Assembly (NCBI RefSeq): GCF_000521865.1 | Contig: NZ_JAME01000002.1 | Coordinates: forward strand, 62,001-126,000 | DNA from: Roseivivax isoporae LMG 25204 | GTDB taxonomy: Bacteria; Pseudomonadota; Alphaproteobacteria; Rhodobacterales; Rhodobacteraceae | Direction: 5' to 3' | DNA length: 64,000 bases | In this document: positions 55,840 to 64,000 of the stretch, piece by piece | Layout of the letters: every line of letters begins with the position of its first letter | How positions within the stretch are numbered: position 1 is the stretch's first letter | Position numbers and translations under genes: made by a program | Notes under the pieces: model-generated | Told to the model about the DNA's origin: nothing | The model's input: only the letters and a program-made list of their open reading frames with translations | The model's database searches: none

Positions 55840-56745
55840 ATGAAGACGTCCCTCATCCTCGCCGCCGGCCTGTCCGGTGCGCTCGCCACGGCGGCCCAGG
55901 CCGACATCACGGTATCCTCGAAGATCGACACCGAGGGCGGGCTCCTCGGCAACATCATCGCGCTGGCGCTCGAGGACGCGGGCCTGCCGGTGGAGCGGCG
56001 CCTGCAGCTGGGCGGCACGCAGGTGGTCCGGGAGGCGCTGCTGGCCGGGCAGATCGACATCTATCCCGAATATACCGGCAACGCGGCCTTCTTCTTCAAC
56101 GAGGCCGACAGCGAGGTCTGGAAGGATCCCGAGGCCGCCCGCGCCCGCGCGGCGGAGCTCGACGCGGAGGCGAACGACGTCACCTGGCTCGAGAGCGCGC
56201 CGGCGAACAACACCTGGGCCATCGCCGTCACCGGGCCGGTGGCCGAGGAGAACGGCCTGTCGACCATGTCGGATTTCGGCGCCTGGGTGTCGGGCGGCGG
56301 CGACGTGACGCTCGCGGCCTCGACCGAGTTCGTGTCCTCGCCGGCCGTGCTGCCCGCGATGCAGGAGACCTACCGCTTCGAGCTGACGCAGGACCAGACG
56401 GTCATCCTGTCGGGCGGCGACACCGCCGCCACGATCCAGGCCGCCGCGCGCGGCACCTCGGGCGTCAACGCGGCGATGGTCTACGGCACCGACGGCGGCA
56501 TCGGCGCCACCGGGCTCGTTGTGATGGAGGACGACAAGGGCGTGCAGCCGGTCTACGAGCCGACGCCCATCGTGCGGGCCGAGGTGCTGGAGGAATATCC
56601 CGCGATCCCCGAGGTCCTGAACCCGATCTTCACCGGGCTCGACATGGAGACCCTGCAGCAGCTGAACGGCCGCATCCAGGTCGGCGGCGAGCCGGCCGAG
56701 GCCGTGGCGCGCGACTACCTGACCCAGACCGGCGTCCTCGAGTGA
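55840..56745 (+). CDS. osmF: Quaternary-amine ABC transporter substrate-binding protein (OsmF/YehZ type)
   Basis: Periplasmic binding protein for glycine betaine or related quaternary amines. The 301 residues have a signal peptide ending ATAAQAD and an OpuAC-type core with IDTEGGLLGNIIALALEDAG and the IDIYPEYTGNAA ligand loop. The ATG follows CAGGAG. The gene order osmF-permease-ATPase-permease and each length match E. coli yehZYXW rather than OpuA/ProU. The stop overlaps the next gene. Confidence 0.9.
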   Translation: MKTSLILAAGLSGALATAAQADITVSSKIDTEGGLLGNIIALALEDAGLPVERRLQLGGTQVVREALLAGQIDIYPEYTGNAAFFFNEADSEVWKDPEAARARAAELDAEANDVTWLESAPANNTWAIAVTGPVAEENGLSTMSDFGAWVSGGGDVTLAASTEFVSSPAVLPAMQETYRFELTQDQTVILSGGDTAATIQAAARGTSGVNAAMVYGTDGGIGATGLVVMEDDKGVQPVYEPTPIVRAEVLEEYPAIPEVLNPIFTGLDMETLQQLNGRIQVGGEPAEAVARDYLTQTGVLE

Positions 56746-57929
56746 CGGCTGCCGGTCGATCGGCCGGGCGCGTCGCGCGGGGCATCTCTCCGCCCGGCGC
56801 GCTCTTTGCCGTGCTCGGCCTGGCGGCGCTGCTCGTCCCGTTCATGACGATCGCGGCGAATCGCATCGTCGCCGGGGAAGGGGTCATGGTCTGGCGCCTC
56901 GCCACCCCGGCGGCAGCCCTGCCGGGCGTGGCCTGCATCGTCGCGGCGCTGCTCGTCGGCCTGCGCACCCACGGACAGCCCCTGCGGCTCGCCGGCGCGA
57001 TCCTCGGGCTGGCCGGGCTTCTGTGGCTGCTGGTGCAGGGTGCCCCGGCGCTTCTCGCCGATGCGGGCGATTACGCGCGGGTGTCGCCGGCCATCGGCTT
57101 CTGGTGCCTGCTCGTGATCCTGATGCTGCTGATGGCGGACGCGCTGGCGCAGATGACGCCCGGGCCGCTCGCGCGGACCGGGCTCCTGTCGGCGGTGCTG
57201 GGCGCGCTGGCGCTGATCCTCTGGTCGGGCGCGCTGTCGCCGCTGTCGATCCTGCAGGAACATGCCGGGCGCAGCGGCGCCTTCGCCGACGCCGCGCTGC
57301 GGCACCTCGCGCTCGCCTTCGGCTCGCTGGCCGTCGCGGGGGCGATCGGGTTCCCGCTCGGCATCCTGTGCCACCGCCGGTCCGGCCTGCGCGCGAGCCT
57401 GCTGCCGGTCCTGAGCCTGCTGCAGACGATCCCGTCGCTGGCCATGTTCGGCCTGATGATCCCGATCCTGGGCTGGGTCGGCGACAGCGTGCCGGGCGCG
57501 CAGGCCCTGGGCATCGCCGGGATCGGCTTCGCCCCGGCCTTCCTCGCGCTGGTGCTCTACTCGCTCCTGCCGGTCGTGGGGAACACGGTGGCCGGTCTCG
57601 CCGCGACGCCGCCGGCCGCGCTCGACGCGGCGCGCGGCATGGGCATGACGCCGGGACAGCGCCTCCTGCGGGTCGAGCTGCCGCTGGGCCTGCCGGTCAT
57701 CCTGACGGGCCTGCGCATCGTGCTGGTCCAGAACATCGGGCTCGCCGTCATCGCCGGCCTGATCGGCGGCGGCGGCTTCGGCACCTTCGTGTTCCAGGGA
57801 CTGAACCAGACCGCCACGGACCTGATCCTGCTGGGCGCCCTGCCGACCGTCGCGCTCGCGCTCTGCGCGGCGATCGTGATGGACATCCTCGTCGACCTGA
57901 CGCGCCCGACGCCCAAGGAGGCCGCATGA
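56742..57929 (+). CDS. yehY: Quaternary-amine ABC transporter permease (YehY type)
   Basis: A 395-residue permease. The C-terminal half is the binding-protein-dependent transport domain with the EAA-like MGMTPGQRLLRVELPLGLPVILTGLRI (split at about 303-330). The N-terminal half adds roughly five hydrophobic segments, the YehY plan. It starts with GTG inside the osmF stop (GTGA); an apparent frame reaching far upstream is an artefact. The stop overlaps the ATPase gene by ATGA. Confidence 0.88.
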   Translation: MTAAGRSAGRVARGISPPGALFAVLGLAALLVPFMTIAANRIVAGEGVMVWRLATPAAALPGVACIVAALLVGLRTHGQPLRLAGAILGLAGLLWLLVQGAPALLADAGDYARVSPAIGFWCLLVILMLLMADALAQMTPGPLARTGLLSAVLGALALILWSGALSPLSILQEHAGRSGAFADAALRHLALAFGSLAVAGAIGFPLGILCHRRSGLRASLLPVLSLLQTIPSLAMFGLMIPILGWVGDSVPGAQALGIAGIGFAPAFLALVLYSLLPVVGNTVAGLAATPPAALDAARGMGMTPGQRLLRVELPLGLPVILTGLRIVLVQNIGLAVIAGLIGGGGFGTFVFQGLNQTATDLILLGALPTVALALCAAIVMDILVDLTRPTPKEAA

Positions 57930-58861
57930 TCGAGATCGACCGCATCACCAAGACCTACGGGGACAGCACCGCCGTGGACGGCGTCACCATGACGGCCGAG
58001 ACCGGCACGATCACGGTGATCGTGGGCACCTCCGGGTCGGGCAAGACCACGCTCCTGCGCATGATCAACCGGCTCGAGGAGCCGAGTTCGGGCGAGGTCC
58101 GGATCAACGGCGAGAGCACCCGCGCGACGAAGCCGCACCTGCTGCGACGGCGCATCGGATACGCGATCCAGGGGCACGGGCTCTTCCCGCACCACACGGT
58201 CGGCCGCAACATCGGCGCGGTGCCGCAGCTCATGGGCTGGAAGAAGGACCGGATCCGCGCGCGCGTCGACGAGCTGCTGTCACTCTTCTCGATGGAGCCC
58301 GACGCCTTCCGGGACCGCTATCCGGCCGAGCTGTCGGGCGGCCAGCAGCAGCGCGTGGGCGTGGCGCGCGCGCTCGCCTCGCGCCCCGACCTGCTGCTGA
58401 TGGACGAACCCTTCGGCGCGCTCGATCCGATCATCCGCGCCCGGGCGCAGGACGATCTCCGCCGCATCCAGCGCCGGCTCGGCTCGACCATCCTCCTCGT
58501 CACGCACGACATGGAGGAGGCGATCCGCCTCGGCGACCGCGTGGCGGTGATGGACGGGGGCCGGCTCGTGCAGCACGCGACCCCGGCCGAGATCATCGCG
58601 CAGCCGGCGACGCCGCTCGTGGCCGACATGGTGGGCGATGTGGAGCGGCCGCTGCGGCTCCTGTCGCTGATCCCGCTGTCCGAGCTCCTCGAGGAGGGCA
58701 CCGCCCCGGGCGAGGCCATGCCCGCCGAGGCGAGCCTGCGCGATGCCCTCGCGGCCTGCCTCTGGAGCGGGCGGTCGGCGGTGCCGGTCACGGTCGACGG
58801 CGTGCCGTCCGGGCGAGTGACCTTCGAGGCCATCCGCGCGCGCGCGGAACTGCACGCATGA
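57926..58861 (+). CDS. yehX: Quaternary-amine ABC transporter ATPase (YehX type)
   Basis: A 311-residue ATPase with Walker A GTSGSGKTT (33-41), signature LSGGQQQRVGVARAL, Walker B LLLMDEPFGALD and the H-loop VTHDMEEA. The C-terminal 70 residues resemble part of a CBS-type regulatory region (RSAVPVTVDGVPSGRVTFEAI), a site where ionic strength is sensed in related OpuA ATPases. It overlaps both neighbours. Confidence 0.9.
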   Translation: MIEIDRITKTYGDSTAVDGVTMTAETGTITVIVGTSGSGKTTLLRMINRLEEPSSGEVRINGESTRATKPHLLRRRIGYAIQGHGLFPHHTVGRNIGAVPQLMGWKKDRIRARVDELLSLFSMEPDAFRDRYPAELSGGQQQRVGVARALASRPDLLLMDEPFGALDPIIRARAQDDLRRIQRRLGSTILLVTHDMEEAIRLGDRVAVMDGGRLVQHATPAEIIAQPATPLVADMVGDVERPLRLLSLIPLSELLEEGTAPGEAMPAEASLRDALAACLWSGRSAVPVTVDGVPSGRVTFEAIRARAELHA

Positions 58862-59592
58862 GGATCGGTACGGTCCTGCGGCCCGCGCTGGTCTTGCTGC
58901 TCGTCGCGCTGGTGCTGCGGCCCGCCTGGTTCACGCCGCTCTTCGCCCCGCTCGCGCCGGCGAACGCGCCGGTGATCTACGAGCGCAGCTCGCTCCTGTC
59001 GCTGTCGCTGAGCCATCTCGGCCTCGTCGCCGCGGCCACGGCGGCGGCGACGCTCGTGGCGGTCGGGCTCGCGATCTTCGTGACCCGGCCCGCGGGCGCG
59101 GCGTTCCGCCCGCTTTCGCGGACCATCACCAACATGGGCCAGACCTTCCCGCCGGTCGCGGTGCTGGCGCTCGCCGTGCCCGCGCTCGGCTTCGGCGCGG
59201 GCCCGACGCTCGTGGCGCTCTTTCTCTACGGGCTCCTGCCGATCTTCGAGAACTCGGTCACGGCGCTCTCGACCCTGCCGCCCGCGACCATGGAGGCGGC
59301 GAGGGGCATCGGCCTCAACCGCTGGCAGCGGCTCGTGCGGGTGGAGCTGCCGCTCGCCCTGCCGGTCATGCTGACGGGCATCCGCCTGTCGGTGGTGATC
59401 GCGCTCGGCACGGCGACCATCGGCTCCACGGTCGCGGCGCGCACGCTGGGCGAGGTGATCATCGCGGGGCTGCTGACCAACAACACCGCCTTCGTCCTGC
59501 AGGGCGGGCTGATCGTCGGCCTCTTCGCGGTGCTGATCTACGACGCGCTGGTCCAGCTCGAGACGCGTCTCGCCCGCCGCGCCGGCGCGTGA
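58858..59592 (+). CDS. yehW: Quaternary-amine ABC transporter permease (YehW type)
   Basis: A 244-residue permease with five or six membrane segments and the coupling loop GIGLNRWQRLVRVELPLALP. Its TFPPVAVLALAVPALGFG and SVTALSTLPPATMEAARG blocks are typical of the OpuC/YehW family. It is the last gene of the four-gene operon; a hairpin follows 14 bases after the stop. Confidence 0.9.
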   Translation: MRIGTVLRPALVLLLVALVLRPAWFTPLFAPLAPANAPVIYERSSLLSLSLSHLGLVAAATAAATLVAVGLAIFVTRPAGAAFRPLSRTITNMGQTFPPVAVLALAVPALGFGAGPTLVALFLYGLLPIFENSVTALSTLPPATMEAARGIGLNRWQRLVRVELPLALPVMLTGIRLSVVIALGTATIGSTVAARTLGEVIIAGLLTNNTAFVLQGGLIVGLFAVLIYDALVQLETRLARRAGA

Positions 59593-59606
59593 GGGCCGGG
59601 GCCGGG

Positions 59607-59680
59607 GAAGAGGGGCGCTGCCCCTCTTCGTGCGCGGACGCGCACGAATTCACCCCGGGATACTTGCACCAAGAAGAAGC
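59607..59680. repeat. Hairpin plus CACCCCGGGATA...AAGAAGAAG element
   Basis: A nine-base stem (59607-59615 with 59621-59629) is followed by TTCACCCCGGGATACTTG and ACCAAGAAGAAGC (59648-59680). I recognise the combination as similar to a repeat scattered between genes in Rhodobacteraceae genomes; only one copy is present here. The hairpin may also end the yehW transcript. Confidence 0.45.
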
Positions 59681-59722
59681 GGGACAGGTGCGCCGGGAAG
59701 CCGGCGCGGCGGCCGCGCGCCG

Positions 59723-61585
59723 TCAGGCGGTCTCGGCCGCCTCGAGCTTCTCGAGCGCGGCCATCCAGAGGGCCTCGGCGCGGTCGAGGCCTTCCATCAC
59801 CTCGGCGTATTTCTTGTTCCAGACCTCGAGCTCGCCCACGCGGGCATCCTCGTAGAGGTCGGGATCGGCGAGCTTCGCGGCGAGGCGGTCGCGCATGTCG
59901 TTGAGCTTTTCCACCCGCGCCTCGCACTTGCGCACCTCGGCGCGCAGCGCCAGCACCGTCTCGCGCGAGGGGCGCTGGGGCTTCTTCGGCGCCTCGGCCT
60001 GCGCCTTCTGCGTGCCGCGGGGCTTCTCGGGGGCGAGCAGCATGCGGCGGTAGGCGTCGAGGTCGTCGTCGTAGGGCGCGACGGTGCCGCCACCCACGAG
60101 CCAGAGCCGGTCGGCCACGAGGCTCAGCAGGTGCATGTCGTGGCTCACGAGGATCACCGCGCCCTCGTACCAGGTCAGCGCCTCGACCAGCGCCTCGCGG
60201 CTCTCGATGTCGAGGTGGTTCGTCGGCTCGTCGAGGATCAGCATGTGCGGCGCGTCGAGCGTGGCGAGGAGGAGCGAGAGCCGCGCCTTCTGCCCGCCCG
60301 AGAGCCGGCCGACCTCGGTCTCGGCCTGGGCGGCGCCGAGGCCGAATCCCGCGAGCTGCGCGCGCAGCTTCGGGGGGGCGACGCCGGGGCGCGCGCGCAG
60401 CAGGTGCTGGAGCGGCGTCTCGTCCACGTGCAGCTCGTCCACCTGGTGCTGGGCGAAGTAGCCCACGCGCAGCTTCGAGGCCGCGACCTTCCTGCCCTCC
60501 ATGAGCGGCAGGCGGTCGGACAGGAGCTTGGCCAGCGTCGACTTGCCCTGGCCGTTGCGGCCGAGGAGCGCGATCCGGTCGTCCTGGTCGATCCGGAGGT
60601 TCAGCCGCGACAGCACCACGGTGTCGCCGTAGCCGGTGGAGCCGTTCTCGATCGAGACGATGGGCGGCGACAGTTCCTCGGGCTTGGGGAAGGTGAAGAC
60701 GCGCTTCTCCGCCTCCTCGGGAAGCTGGATCGTCTGCATCTTCTCGATCATCTTGACCCGGCTCTGGGCCTGGCGGGCCTTCGACGCCTTGGCCTTGAAG
60801 CGGTCGACGAAGCTCTGCAGGTGCGCGCGGCGGGCCTCCTGCTTCTTGGCCATGGCCGAGAGCACCGCGCGCTGCTCGGCGCGCTGGCGGGCGAACTGGT
60901 CGTAGGGGCCCTGCCAGTAGGTCAGGGTCTTCTCGCTGAGGTGCAGGATGCCGCCCACGGCGCGGTTCAGCAGCCCGCGGTCGTGGCTGATCACGATCAC
61001 CGTGTGGGGGTACTTGGCGAGGTAGCTCTCGAGCCAGAGCGCGCCCTCGAGGTCGAGATAGTTCGTGGGCTCGTCGAGGAGCAGCAGGTCGGGCTGGGCG
61101 AAGAGCACGCCCGCCAGCGCCACGCGCATGCGCCAGCCGCCGGAAAAGGCCGAGCAGGGCATGCGCTGTTCCGCGTCGTCGAAGCCGAGCCCCTTCAGGA
61201 TCGCGGCCGCGCGCGCCTCGGCCGACCAGGCGTCGATGTCGGCGAGCCGGGTCTGAACCTCGGCGATGCGGGTGCCGTCCACCGCCTCCTCGGCCTCGGC
61301 CATCAGCCGCGCGCGTTCGGTATCGGCCTCGAGCACCGTGTCGAGGAGCGTCGTCTCCGACGACGGCACCTCCTGCGCGACGCCGCCGATCCGGGCGCGG
61401 GCGGGCAGGGTGATGCGCCCGCCGTCGAGCGTGAGCTCGCCCCGGATCAGCCGGAAGAGCGTGGTCTTGCCCGTGCCGTTGGCCCCGACGAGGCCCACCT
61501 TGTGGCCTTCGGGAATGGTGGCCGAGGCGCCGGCAAAGAGCGGGCGTCCCTCGACCGAGTAGGAGATGTCCTCGATCCTCAGCAT
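59723..61585 (-). CDS. ABC-F family ATPase (YheS-like)
   Basis: A 620-residue soluble tandem ATPase that by family acts on ribosomes. Domain 1 has GANGTGKTT, FSGGWRMRVALAG and LLLLDEPTNYLD; domain 2 has GRNGQGKST, LSGGQKARLSLLL and [11 protein letters not shown]. The FSGGWRMRVALA signature and charged C-terminal coiled coil (about 545-618) fit the YheS subgroup and distinguish it from Uup at 4.6 kb. The C-terminal residues differ from antibiotic-resistance ABC-F proteins. Confidence 0.92.
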   Translation of the reverse strand: MLRIEDISYSVEGRPLFAGASATIPEGHKVGLVGANGTGKTTLFRLIRGELTLDGGRITLPARARIGGVAQEVPSSETTLLDTVLEADTERARLMAEAEEAVDGTRIAEVQTRLADIDAWSAEARAAAILKGLGFDDAEQRMPCSAFSGGWRMRVALAGVLFAQPDLLLLDEPTNYLDLEGALWLESYLAKYPHTVIVISHDRGLLNRAVGGILHLSEKTLTYWQGPYDQFARQRAEQRAVLSAMAKKQEARRAHLQSFVDRFKAKASKARQAQSRVKMIEKMQTIQLPEEAEKRVFTFPKPEELSPPIVSIENGSTGYGDTVVLSRLNLRIDQDDRIALLGRNGQGKSTLAKLLSDRLPLMEGRKVAASKLRVGYFAQHQVDELHVDETPLQHLLRARPGVAPPKLRAQLAGFGLGAAQAETEVGRLSGGQKARLSLLLATLDAPHMLILDEPTNHLDIESREALVEALTWYEGAVILVSHDMHLLSLVADRLWLVGGGTVAPYDDDLDAYRRMLLAPEKPRGTQKAQAEAPKKPQRPSRETVLALRAEVRKCEARVEKLNDMRDRLAAKLADPDLYEDARVGELEVWNKKYAEVMEGLDRAEALWMAALEKLEAAETA

Positions 61586-61692
61586 GTGCGCCCCTCTGCC
61601 TCAGCCCGCGCGGTTCGTAAAGGGCGTGCGCGCAGGACGGGGCGCGGCGAGGGGCCGCGCGGGCGGGGATGCCCGCCCGCGGTGCCCGGGCG

Positions 61693-63147
61693 TCAGGAGC
61701 CGCCGGCGGCGCGGTGTTCCTCCTCGACGTGGCGGTTCCAGATCGAGGCGTCGATGCCGCGGCTCAGGCCCGCGTGCTCGCGGATGCGGAAGAGCGGCTC
61801 CCTGCCGGCCCGGCGCTGCGCGAAGTAGTCGATGGTCAGCCGCCGCACCGTTCCCGACAGCAGGAGCAGCGCCACGAGGTTGATCGTCGCCATCGTCGCC
61901 ATGGCCGCGTCGGCGAAGTTGAACACCCGTGTCACCGGCTGCACCGCGCCCCAGAGCACCATGGCGAGCTGCATGCACTTGAAGACGGTGAGCGGCACCC
62001 GGCCGGACAGGCCGAGGAACTCGAGCACGTTCTCGGAATAGGCGTAGTTGCCGATGATCGAGGTGTAGGCGAAGAACAGGATTGCCACCGCGATGAAGAG
62101 CGGCCCGGCCGCGCCGATATGCTCGGCGAGCGCGTTCTGGGTCAGCTCCATGCCGGTGACGCCGTCCGGACCGTAATCGACAGCGCCCGAGAGCAGGATC
62201 ATCAGCGCCGTCGCGGTGCAGATGAGGATCGTGTCGATGAAGACGCCGAGCCCCTGCACGAGGCCCTGCGACGAGGGATGGTGCGGCTCGGGCACCGCGA
62301 CGGCGGCGATGTGCGGGGCGGAGCCCATGCCCGCCTCGTTCGAGAAGAGGCCGCGCTTCACCCCGTTGAGCAGCGCCGCGGTCATGCCGCCCGCAAATCC
62401 GCCGGCCGCCTGGTCGATGCCGAAGGCCGACGTGACGATGGTGGCGAGCGCGCCCGGCACCTCGGTGATGTTCATCACGATGATGGCGAGCGCCACCAGC
62501 AGGTAGATGCCGGCCATGAACGGCACGACCTTCTCGGCCACGCGGGCGATCGAGGGGATGCCGCCGAAGATCACCACCGCCACGAGGCCCGCGATGACGA
62601 CGCCGGTCGCGAGCTTGGGGATGCCCATGGCGCCCTCGGCCGCGTCGGCGATGGAGTTCGACTGCACCGACACGAAGATCAGCCCGAAGGAGCACAGGAA
62701 GAAGAAGCAGAAGACGTAGCCGAGCCACTTGGCGTTCAGGCCGTGCCACATGTAGTAGGCCGGCCCGCCCCGGTAGCGCCCGTCGGCATTGCGCACCTTG
62801 TAGAGCTGCGCGAGCGTCGATTCCGCGTAGGCGGTCGCCATGCCGACCAGCGCCACCATCCACATCCAGAAGATCGCGCCGGGGCCGCCGAGATAGATGG
62901 CGACCGCGACGCCGGCGAGGTTGCCGGTGCCGACGCGGCTCGCGAGGCTGATGGTCAGCGCCTGCAGCGGCGAGATGCCGTCGGTCCCGGTGTTGCGGGA
63001 GGAGGCGATGACGCGGAAGAATTCGCCGAAATGCCTGAACTGGAGGCCGGACAATCGGATGGTCAGGAAGAGACCCGCACCGAGCAGCCCCCACACCAAC
63101 ACGTAGCCCCACAGGACGGTGTTCAGGAAATCGACGACGGCATTCAT
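61693..63147 (-). CDS. Alanine/glycine:cation symporter (AGCS family)
   Basis: A 484-residue sodium-coupled amino-acid carrier with about eleven hydrophobic segments. Family blocks include GLLGAGLFLTIRLSGLQFRHF at the start, ASRVGTGNLAGVAVAIYLGGPGAIFWMW, and GMGSAPHIAA (quoted in parts). Alanine or glycine is the usual substrate; here it is not proven. The ATG follows GGGAGAGG. It has no obvious operon partner and is divergent from ndk. Confidence 0.92.
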   Translation of the reverse strand: MNAVVDFLNTVLWGYVLVWGLLGAGLFLTIRLSGLQFRHFGEFFRVIASSRNTGTDGISPLQALTISLASRVGTGNLAGVAVAIYLGGPGAIFWMWMVALVGMATAYAESTLAQLYKVRNADGRYRGGPAYYMWHGLNAKWLGYVFCFFFLCSFGLIFVSVQSNSIADAAEGAMGIPKLATGVVIAGLVAVVIFGGIPSIARVAEKVVPFMAGIYLLVALAIIVMNITEVPGALATIVTSAFGIDQAAGGFAGGMTAALLNGVKRGLFSNEAGMGSAPHIAAVAVPEPHHPSSQGLVQGLGVFIDTILICTATALMILLSGAVDYGPDGVTGMELTQNALAEHIGAAGPLFIAVAILFFAYTSIIGNYAYSENVLEFLGLSGRVPLTVFKCMQLAMVLWGAVQPVTRVFNFADAAMATMATINLVALLLLSGTVRRLTIDYFAQRRAGREPLFRIREHAGLSRGIDASIWNRHVEEEHRAAGGS

Positions 63148-63322
63148 GTGCCTCTCCCTCGCTGGTTATGATTCAACATCTTGAAGACAATTGAGGGGTG
63201 AACGCGGAAGATCCCGCTCCGGGTCCGCAACGAGGGCGGTTTTCAAGCCCCGGGGGCCGTGCTACGGGAGCGCCGATCCGGTCCGCGCGCCGCGCGCGGG
63301 CACGCAAACCGAAAGGCACATC

Positions 63323-63745
63323 ATGGCGACCGAACGCACGCTCTCGATCATCAAACCCGACGCCACCAAGCGCAACCTCACCGGCAAGATCAACGCCAAG
63401 TTCGAGGAAGCGGGCCTGCGCATCGTCGCGCAGAAGCGCATCCAGCTGAGCAAGGAGCAGGCGGGCGAGTTCTACAAGGTGCACGCGGAGCGTCCGTTCT
63501 ACGACGAGCTGTGCACGTTCATGGCCTCCGCCCCGGTGGTGGTGCAGGTCCTCGAGGGCGACGGCGCGATCCAGAAGAACCGCGAAGTCATGGGCGCCAC
63601 GAATCCCGCCGATGCCGCGCCGGGCACCATCCGCGCCGAGTTCGCGGAATCTGTCGGCGAGAACTCGGTCCACGGCTCGGACGCGCCCGAGACCGCCGCC
63701 GAGGAGATCGCGTACTTCTTCTCGGGTCTCGAGCTGGTCGGCTGA
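63323..63745 (+). CDS. ndk: Nucleoside diphosphate kinase
   Basis: Exchanges gamma-phosphate between nucleoside di- and triphosphates through a phosphohistidine. The 140-residue length is typical; the active-site NSVHGSD places the phosphorylated His at 117. The ATG at 63323 starts [14 protein letters not shown], the normal NDK opening; upstream in-frame sequence is spacer. A strong terminator follows. Confidence 0.98.
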   Translation: MATERTLSIIKPDATKRNLTGKINAKFEEAGLRIVAQKRIQLSKEQAGEFYKVHAERPFYDELCTFMASAPVVVQVLEGDGAIQKNREVMGATNPADAAPGTIRAEFAESVGENSVHGSDAPETAAEEIAYFFSGLELVG

Positions 63746-63771
63746 GCCGGCTCGGGCATCCGCACGACAGG

Positions 63772-63800
63772 AAGGGCGCGCCGGGTGGGCGCGCCCTTTC
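63772..63800 (+). terminator. Rho-independent terminator of ndk
   Basis: An 11-base stem (63772-63782 with 63788-63798, five-base loop) followed by TTTCTCGT, 26 bases beyond the ndk stop. It may also serve the convergent DUF4112 gene. Confidence 0.75.
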
Positions 63801-63824
63801 TCGTATCCGGACTGCGGTTCGCCG

Positions 63825-64000
63825 TCACTGGGACGGCGGCACCGCCCCGTGACGCGATTCCAGGTGCCGGCGCAGGAGCGCCGCGTTCTTCGAGTTGGAC
63901 TTGAAACCCACGTCGAAGAGGTCGCCCACCAGCGGCACGAGGCCGATCAGCCAGTCGATGCCGACATTCGCGCCCATCTGCACCAGCGTGGGCGTGGGCA
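63825..64000 (-). CDS. DUF4112 family protein, C-terminal part
   Basis: The last 58 codons of a leftward gene whose start lies beyond the right edge. The visible part contains IDWLIGLVPLVGDLFDVGFK followed by SNSKNAALLRRHLESRHG, which is the diagnostic DUF4112 core. The family is a small membrane protein of unknown function. It is convergent with ndk. Confidence 0.85.
   Translation of the reverse strand, partial: PTPTLVQMGANVGIDWLIGLVPLVGDLFDVGFKSNSKNAALLRRHLESRHGAVPPSQ

Noticed and set aside
55050-56741. Upstream extension of the YehY permease frame across marC and osmF
   Set aside because: The extension reads through two recognised genes in another frame; the GTG overlapping the osmF stop gives the expected protein.

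Overview
The window is high-GC, gene-dense chromosomal DNA with short spacers and many 4-base stop/start overlaps (ATGA or GTGA). The gene content fits an alphaproteobacterium of the Rhodobacteraceae (Roseobacter/Rhodobacter group): a DUF177-rpmF-plsX-fabH block, glnBA, a ccmABCDG cluster, ribosomal protein L9 with an acidic tail, DUF6314, DUF1223, DUF1499, DUF4112 and DUF4167 proteins, and LuxR/LuxI quorum sensing. No insertion sequence, prophage, CRISPR array or rRNA was seen. Almost everything looks like core genome. This is family-level recognition from sequence alone; no database search was run.

Layout. 1-4.6 kb: envelope and lipid synthesis (fabH, plsX, rpmF, DUF177, bamE, an OlsB/GlsB-type N-acyltransferase), then the ABC-F ATPase Uup. 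6.4-9.2 kb: cytochrome c maturation ccmABCDG. 9.2-18.5 kb: a 52-residue membrane peptide, a short-chain fatty acid transporter, aconitase, a DUF1223 thiol protein, a lipid A-type acyltransferase, a FliG paralogue, a 51-residue exported peptide and purB. 18.5-22.3 kb: DUF6314, a heme-dependent N-demethylase family protein, a lytic transglycosylase and two unrecognised proteins. 22.5-26.6 kb: glnBA, split NAD(P)HX repair genes nnrE/nnrD and a degenerate Hint-domain protein. 26.8-30.6 kb: tRNA-Leu(UAG), trigger factor and the xre-luxR-luxI cluster. 30.7-34.5 kb: rpsF-rpsR-rplI, a small membrane protein, YceI and a cytochrome b561-YceI fusion. 34.6-36.9 kb: fabD-fabG-acpP. 37-44.8 kb: YihY, MazG, an M20 amidohydrolase, an agmatinase-family enzyme, DUF1499, prfA-prmC and DUF4167. 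44.8-52.3 kb: a leftward lptF-lptG-lptD-surA-pdxA-rsmA operon. 52.4-55.6 kb: pepA-holC, a membrane retropepsin and MarC. 55.8-59.6 kb: an osmF-yehYXW type quaternary-amine ABC transporter. 59.7 kb to the end: a second ABC-F protein, an alanine/glycine symporter, ndk and the end of a DUF4112 gene.

The genes form a few themes. Envelope building: fatty acid initiation and elongation, ornithine/glutamine lipid, lipid A acylation, the LPS export proteins LptF/G/D, and the outer-membrane assembly factors BamE and SurA. Nitrogen control: glnB with glnA. Quorum sensing: xre-luxR-luxI. Translation: rpsF/rpsR/rplI, prfA/prmC, rsmA and two ABC-F proteins. No wholly new multi-gene system stands out. The points most worth a second look are the luxR start-codon hairpin with repeats and the long LuxI C-terminus, a FliG paralogue that lost EHPQ but keeps the torque-charge pattern, an isolated Hint domain without its catalytic residues, two tiny two- and four-cysteine exported peptides missed by usual length cut-offs, the b561-YceI fusion facing a free YceI, and several unexplained inverted repeats in regulatory gaps.
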